Positions 30,980 to 34,585 of a DNA stretch of 34,585 nucleotides are shown piece by piece. The notes under the pieces are model-generated. The model saw only the letters and a program-made list of their open reading frames with translations, was not told the origin of the DNA and did not search any database. Both the position numbers and the translations under genes were made by a program. The DNA comes from a virus. Positions within the stretch are counted from its first letter, which is position 1, and every line of letters begins with the position of its first letter. The stretch covers positions 1 to 34,585 of the IMG/VR virus record IMGVR_UViG_3300043470_000880; one strand, written 5' to 3'.

Positions 30980-32305
30980 CAAGACAGTTTCAGAAACCTC
31001 TCGTAAATCAGAAAGTTTAGTTCTGACATTTGGCATATAAATCTCTAAAAGTGAAATCAATTCATTTTTGCAATCGTCTGACAAACTTTTGTTTTTGTTT
31101 TGGTTCAACAAAATCATAAATGAACTTACTACTTTATTAAATTTGAAACTTTCAGTATAGTCAAAAATTTGTTTCTTGAATGTAGCAAAATCAATAGTTT
31201 CATTTCCGCTTTTATTCAACCAATTTGCCATTTTTTTAATAAATCTTTGAACTCCAATTATATTTTTATCTGACCAACTTCCACCATCAAAATAATGACC
31301 GATAAACATCAAATAAAAACGAATTTCATCACTATCATAGTTATCTAAATTTATAATATTACCTTTTGATTTACTCATTTTTTCGCCATTATTCAAAATC
31401 ATTCCCTGATGAATTACTTTTTTAAATGGTTCTTCAAAATCAATTACTCCAATATCAAACAAAAACATTGTTATAAATCGTGCATAAATTAAGTGCATAC
31501 AAGCGTGTTCACTTCCGCCTACGTACAAATCAACTTGTTTTGGTTTTATTCCTTTGATTAAACAGTAAGTAATGAAATAAAAACTACTGTCTACAAACGT
31601 ATCTAAAGTATCAGTTTCATTGTCTAACGGAATTGGACAACCCCAATTTCTTTGACGAGAAACACACCAATCGTGCAAATTTTCCAACCATTCACGTTGT
31701 TGTTTTTTAGTGCTTTCAGGATAATCTATTTTATCTAAATTATCAATCAATCTTTGTTTGTACCAAGTTGTTTTAAAATACCATTGGTTTAAATTTTTCT
31801 TTGATATTTCAGTTTCACAACGCTCACATTTATTATTTTTAACTTGCTCACGAGCCAATGTAGTTTCACAACTATTGCAATAATCTACTTCGCTATCTTT
31901 TTTATAAGCTAAACCATTTTCTAATAATTTGGTAAATAGCCATTGTGTTTTTTCTTGATACTCTTTATCAGAAGTAATCAATAATTCCTCATAATTAGTA
32001 TTCATTGACTGCATTTGTTTTCTGAAATTATTTATATTTTCATAAGTAATTTCTTTTGCATCACGACCTACTTTTTTAGCGTAGTTTTCAGCAGGTAAAC
32101 CAAAAGCATCATAACCAAATGGTTGAAACACTTGGTTTCCGATAAACTTTTTGTATCTGCAATAACTATCCATAATTGCATAATTGTAGTAATGTCCGCA
32201 ATGCAAACCGCTTCCACTTGGATAAGGAAACATTACAGTTATGTACAAAAAACCGTCTTGTAACACGGGTTTGGCAAAATTGCCGTTTAGTGCTTCGTTT
32301 GACAT
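30977..32305 (-). CDS. Reduced leucyl-tRNA synthetase homologue without editing domain (cassette gene 1)
   Basis: The 442-residue protein is clearly homologous to bacterial LeuRS (normally about 800-900 residues). It keeps the catalytic core: FPYPSGSGLHCGH with the HxGH motif at 35-38, QPFGYDAFGLPAEN (61-74), a zinc knuckle with Cys143, 146, 160 and 163, SRQRNWGCPIP (216-226), DTFVDSSFYF (235-244), YVGGSEHACMHL and KMSKS at 309-313. At about 206-212 it jumps from QREWL to HDWCVSRQ, where LeuRS carries the CP1 editing domain, so that domain is entirely absent. The insertion before KMSKS is also shortened. The anticodon-binding bundle is cut short and the C-terminal domain is missing. It may activate leucine or a related acid, with or without tRNA, or act as a resistant decoy enzyme. 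Confidence 0.88.
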   Translation of the reverse strand: MSNEALNGNFAKPVLQDGFLYITVMFPYPSGSGLHCGHYYNYAIMDSYCRYKKFIGNQVFQPFGYDAFGLPAENYAKKVGRDAKEITYENINNFRKQMQSMNTNYEELLITSDKEYQEKTQWLFTKLLENGLAYKKDSEVDYCNSCETTLAREQVKNNKCERCETEISKKNLNQWYFKTTWYKQRLIDNLDKIDYPESTKKQQREWLENLHDWCVSRQRNWGCPIPLDNETDTLDTFVDSSFYFITYCLIKGIKPKQVDLYVGGSEHACMHLIYARFITMFLFDIGVIDFEEPFKKVIHQGMILNNGEKMSKSKGNIINLDNYDSDEIRFYLMFIGHYFDGGSWSDKNIIGVQRFIKKMANWLNKSGNETIDFATFKKQIFDYTESFKFNKVVSSFMILLNQNKNKSLSDDCKNELISLLEIYMPNVRTKLSDLREVSETVL

Positions 32306-32365
32306 TTTATCTTAATTTTAAAATTCGTAATTATATTGAAGTTTTGTGTTCAGCCACTTCGCCAA

Positions 32366-32390
32366 GCCCGAAAACGTTATATAATATAAC
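32366..32390. repeat. Half attC-like end and inverted repeat at the right edge of the array
   Basis: CCCGAAAACGTTA (32367-32379) resembles the GTTA ends of the other sites, but no TAAC partner lies between it and the synthetase-like gene. The same bases form a perfect inverted repeat, GTTATAT-A-ATATAAC (32376-32390). It may be a truncated site, a recombination junction or an operator near the leftward promoter. Confidence 0.45.
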
Positions 32391-32394
32391 AATG

Positions 32395-32402
32395 CAAATG
32401 TA
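32395..32402 (-). promoter_or_regulatory. Leftward -7 box in front of the cassette array
   Basis: On the minus strand these bases read TACATTTG, fitting TAnnTTTG, 90 bases upstream of the synthetase-like gene. No clear -33 box is visible. It is the only candidate for a common promoter of the array. Confidence 0.45.
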
Positions 32403-32473
32403 CAAATATTATTTTTAATAAAAAAATATTTAACTAAAATAATTTATTTTATTTTTATTTTATCAATATTTTC

Positions 32474-32505
32474 AATGTCTTACGTAATTGTAAGACATTT
32501 TTTTG
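32474..32505 (+). terminator. Rightward terminator with no rightward gene nearby
   Basis: AATGTCTTAC (32474-32483) pairs perfectly with GTAAGACATT (32490-32499) and is followed by a T run. The nearest rightward gene ends at 28014, more than 4 kb away, on the other side of the leftward array. Confidence 0.85.
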
Positions 32506-32520
32506 CATGAATTTTAAAAA

Positions 32521-32588
32521 TAATTAGTAAAAAATTTTTTTATTAAAATTAAACGTTTTATATTTGTACCATAATAACAAACAAATAA
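32521..32588 (+). promoter_or_regulatory. Twin promoter block, copy 1, for the pentapeptide-repeat gene
   Basis: TATATTTG at 32559-32566 is embedded in a 68-base block that aligns without gaps to 34361-34428. Shared parts are TAATTAGTAAAAA, TTTTTTTATTAAAA and ATAATAACAAACAAATAA. It drives the gene at 32609. Confidence 0.7.
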
Positions 32589-32608
32589 CAATTTAAAAAA
32601 AAAATATT

Positions 32609-33208
32609 ATGAAAACAAAAATTGAAATTAAAAGTATTTTTGGTAATGTATTATTTACCTATGAATCAGAAAATGCAACTATTAAAGATGCAGTAGAAAA
32701 AGCGGTAAAAGAAAAGGTTTCTTTACTTTCAGCCGACTTGCGTTCAGCCGACTTGGAATCAGCCAACTTGTATTCAGCCGACTTGCGTTCAGCCGACTTG
32801 GAATCAGCCAACTTGTATTCAGCCGACTTGCGTTCAGCCAACTTGCGTTCAGCCGACTTGCGTTCAGCCGACTTGCGTTCAGCCAACTTGTATTCAGCCG
32901 ACTTGCGTTCAGCCGACTTGCGTTCAGCCGACTTGCGTTCAGCCAACTTGGAATCAGCCAACTTGTATTCAGCCGACTTGCGTTCAGCCAAAAATAAAGA
33001 TAAAGCATATTTACCTATTTTTTGTAAATGGAATCACTCAATTATTGGCAATAAAATAAAAATAGGTTGCAAAGAAAAAACTATTGAGGAATGGGATGTT
33101 TTTTTTGAAAGCGATGAAATTTATAAAACTCAACGTAATACAGAAGATTTTAAACAAATACAAGCAGTATATGAAGCGTATAAGGCTTATTTAACTTTTT
33201 TTAAATAA
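32609..33208 (+). CDS. Pentapeptide-repeat protein
   Basis: The 199-residue protein has a small N-terminal domain (1-35), about 17 consecutive pentapeptides of the A-D/N-L-x-x class (about 41-127), and a C-terminal domain with [21 protein letters not shown]. The repeats predict a right-handed quadrilateral beta helix, whose surface can mimic DNA; some members protect or inhibit gyrase. The DNA repeats are almost identical 15-base units using only gac/aac and cgt/gaa/tat at the variable codons, so the array expanded recently. Its promoter is shared in sequence with the one at 34361. Confidence 0.85.
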   Translation: MKTKIEIKSIFGNVLFTYESENATIKDAVEKAVKEKVSLLSADLRSADLESANLYSADLRSADLESANLYSADLRSANLRSADLRSADLRSANLYSADLRSADLRSADLRSANLESANLYSADLRSAKNKDKAYLPIFCKWNHSIIGNKIKIGCKEKTIEEWDVFFESDEIYKTQRNTEDFKQIQAVYEAYKAYLTFFK

Positions 33209-33215
33209 ATAGACT

Positions 33216-33434
33216 ATGAAAAATTTATTTGAAAGATTATCAGAAAAAAACAAAAAGAAATTAAAAGATTTCAAATTACAATACTCTGCATTAGGTAGTA
33301 ATTTAATTTCAACGCTTGAGCAAGAAATGGCTTGGGTTAATTTAAAAATATATGATGCGGGAATAATATTACAAGAAACAAGCGAAAAAGAGTTAAGTGT
33401 TAATAATTTAAATGATTTATTTAATGGCAACTAA
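33216..33434 (+). CDS. Small hypothetical protein
   Basis: The 72-residue basic, helical product (MKNLFERLSEKNKKKLKDFK) begins 7 bases after the pentapeptide gene and overlaps the next gene by 11. It is probably coupled to both. The second half is acidic with LQETSEKELSVNNL. No family is recognised. Confidence 0.6.
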   Translation: MKNLFERLSEKNKKKLKDFKLQYSALGSNLISTLEQEMAWVNLKIYDAGIILQETSEKELSVNNLNDLFNGN

Positions 33435-33597
33435 ATTAGAAGAATTAAGAGCAGAAATGCACGAGCTTTATTGTAGCGAATTAGTAGACGCTGAAGTAAT
33501 GGCACAAACCGAATTAGGTTTAGCATTTATTAAAATTGAAAACTATATCAGCGAGTTAGAAAAAACTATTGAAAACCTTAAAAAACAGATAAAATGA
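33424..33597 (+). CDS. Small coiled-coil hypothetical protein
   Basis: Starting at ATG 33424 (MATKLEELRAEMHELY) gives 57 residues. An ATG four codons earlier is possible. The product is acidic and helical, ending ELEKTIENLKKQIK with heptad spacing, so it probably forms a coiled coil. It shares four bases (ATGA) with the next gene. Confidence 0.6.
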   Translation: MATKLEELRAEMHELYCSELVDAEVMAQTELGLAFIKIENYISELEKTIENLKKQIK

Positions 33598-33827
33598 CAC
33601 CAAAAGAAAAAGCAATTGAGTTAGTTGAAAATTATGCAGAAACTATTAAGCCAATAGAGTTTGGAGTAATATTAGAAAGAGATTGGAAAACAGCAAAACA
33701 ATGTGCATTAATAGCAGTTGATGAGATAATTGAAGTTATAAATAAATATTCAATTCATTCAGATTGCCCTGAAGATGCAGATTTAGAATATTGGCAAGAA
33801 GTAAAACAAGAAATTTTAAAATTATAA
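33594..33827 (+). CDS. Small hypothetical phage protein
   Basis: The 77-residue acidic helical protein begins MTPKEKAIELVENYAE, contains KTAKQCALIAVDEIIEVI and ends YWQEVKQEILKL. Proteins with this pattern are very common in Bacteroidota phages and prophages, always without known function. The pattern identifies the gene as phage-derived. Confidence 0.7.
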   Translation: MTPKEKAIELVENYAETIKPIEFGVILERDWKTAKQCALIAVDEIIEVINKYSIHSDCPEDADLEYWQEVKQEILKL

Positions 33828-33829
33828 AT

Positions 33830-34045
33830 ATGGCAAATGCAATAGAACAATTATTAAGACAAACAGATTTAACCGCATATAGGTTAAGTAAGTACACAGG
33901 AGTAAGCCCACAAGCATTACACTACCAAAAGAAAAAGGAATACAATTTAAAGGAAGCTGTAAACCTTGCTACAATTTTAAAAGAAAAAGGGTTAATTAAA
34001 AAAGATTTAATTTTAACAGAAAATGAAATAATAACTAAAATTTAA
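33830..34045 (+). CDS. Small helix-turn-helix DNA-binding protein
   Basis: Starting at ATG 33830, the 71-residue protein contains TAYRLSKYTGVSPQALHYQK (about residues 14-33), a helix-turn-helix of the Cro/CI (XRE) type, then NLKEAVNLATILKEKGLI. It is a candidate regulator of the phage early genes and possibly of the twin promoters on either side. An in-frame non-ATG start further upstream would overlap the preceding gene and is not chosen. Confidence 0.65.
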   Translation: MANAIEQLLRQTDLTAYRLSKYTGVSPQALHYQKKKEYNLKEAVNLATILKEKGLIKKDLILTENEIITKI

Positions 34046-34048
34046 ATT

Positions 34049-34363
34049 ATGAAAAACAGATTAACAAATTATTGGAATATTTTAACAGGGATTAAAAACC
34101 AAAACGAAAATTTACAAGATTTAAAAATTATATTATTCAGAGATAAAACCACCGCTGAAAGTATTAATTTATTTATGGAGTTAAAAAGGGATTTTGAAGA
34201 GGAATTATCTAAACGTAAATTAGAGGCAATAAACGAAAATATTAACATTAATGATTATTTTAGCAGTAGAGATTCTTTGCTTTACACAACGATAAAAGAC
34301 GGCAATTCTTTGGTGTATGACAACGGTAAAAGATGCAGTTTTTCAAGAACCAATACAAAATAA
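34049..34363 (+). CDS. Hypothetical early protein
   Basis: The 104-residue helical, charged protein starts MKNRLTNYWNILTGIKNQNE and ends CSFSRTNTK. It begins 3 bases after the HTH gene stop, so the two are likely co-transcribed. No motif is recognised. The twin promoter block, copy 2, begins at its last codon. Confidence 0.55.
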   Translation: MKNRLTNYWNILTGIKNQNENLQDLKIILFRDKTTAESINLFMELKRDFEEELSKRKLEAINENININDYFSSRDSLLYTTIKDGNSLVYDNGKRCSFSRTNTK

Positions 34364-34428
34364 TTAGTAAAAAGTTTTTTTATTAAAAAAAGTATTTATA
34401 TATTTGCAATATAATAACAAACAAATAA
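34361..34428 (+). promoter_or_regulatory. Twin promoter block, copy 2
   Basis: TATATTTG at 34399-34406, followed by ATAATAACAAACAAATAA. The block aligns base for base with 32521-32588. It drives the gene starting at 34435. Confidence 0.7.
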
Positions 34429-34434
34429 TTTTTT

Positions 34435-34585
34435 ATGATACATTATATAGGCTCAGAATGGAATACAAAATTTATAATTTCAAAAACTTTATGTGGTATT
34501 GATTGGAATAAAGTAAACGATTCAACTTCAAATAAAGAATACGTAACATGTAAAGTTTGTTTAAATAAATTAAACAAAAAAATAG
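34435..34585 (+). CDS. 5' part of a small zinc-finger-like early protein (partial)
   Basis: The frame is open to the right edge for 50 codons. It begins MIHYIGSEWNTKF, has a cysteine in TLCGIDW and a CKVC pair in VTCKVCLNKL, which together could hold a metal ion. Short proteins of this pattern occur in Flavobacterium phages. It is the first gene after the second twin promoter. Confidence 0.55.
   Translation, partial: MIHYIGSEWNTKFIISKTLCGIDWNKVNDSTSNKEYVTCKVCLNKLNKKI

Noticed and set aside
32727-32993. CRISPR array
   Set aside because: The repeats are directly adjacent 15-base coding units without spacers.
32659-33008. Long minus-strand frames across the pentapeptide repeats
   Set aside because: A 15-base repeat keeps all frames open, so these are mirror images of the repeat (runs of AERKS or LNASR) and not genes.
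1-34585. Circular joining of the two window ends
   Set aside because: The right-end gene (frame of 34435) would hit a stop four codons after joining to base 1, out of frame with the gene at 2-166, so the ends do not join into one gene.

Overview
The window looks like most of the genome of a tailed double-stranded DNA phage (or prophage) of a member of the Bacteroidota, probably a Flavobacterium-like host. The evidence is the strong AT bias, many Bacteroidota-type promoters with the -7 box TAnnTTTG, few Shine-Dalgarno sequences, and structural proteins of the kind found in flavobacterial siphophages. No tRNA or rRNA gene and no integrase, recombinase or reverse transcriptase is visible. Both ends cut through genes, so the window is not a complete molecule.

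Layout, left to right. (1) 1-3487: the tail of one gene, then a rightward replication/recombination operon with a RecA-fold ATPase, NinB-like and NinG-like proteins. (2) 3488-7174: small early genes, a GIY-YIG homing endonuclease inserted into the start of one of them, and a small lipoprotein. (3) 7210-17031: packaging and tail genes (small and large terminase, tail completion, baseplate-like proteins, tape measure). (4) 17042-24349: two small genes, then the head module (ClpP-like protease fused to a scaffold-like tail, major capsid protein, probable tail tube, portal, connector) and a collagen-like fibre. (5) 24369-28014: holin, T7-lysozyme-like amidase, a metallophosphoesterase and a string of small overlapping genes. 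(6) 28011-32390: the only large leftward block. (7) 32474-34585: a rightward accessory/early region with a pentapeptide-repeat protein, an HTH protein and two near-identical promoters.

The leftward block is the main surprise. It consists of six one-gene units separated by five short imperfect palindromes, each starting TAAC and ending GTTA, with inner complementary arms and the gene stop codon at or next to the GTTA end. This is the organisation of integron gene cassettes with attC sites but no integrase (a CALIN-like array). Its cargo includes a 442-residue leucyl-tRNA synthetase homologue that keeps the HxGH and KMSKS motifs but lacks the whole CP1 editing domain and the C-terminal domain, and a C5-cytosine DNA methyltransferase.

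The second surprise is a pair of structured 5' leaders (about 227-328 and 3512-3619). Each follows a TATATTTGCAT promoter and has two hairpins whose loops are complementary to each other (a kissing loop), and each ends in a U-rich run before the start codon. The pairing segments differ between the two copies, but complementarity is kept. Further oddities are promoters almost touching their start codons, an in-frame stop in the gene beside the homing endonuclease, and a rightward terminator stranded behind the cassette array.
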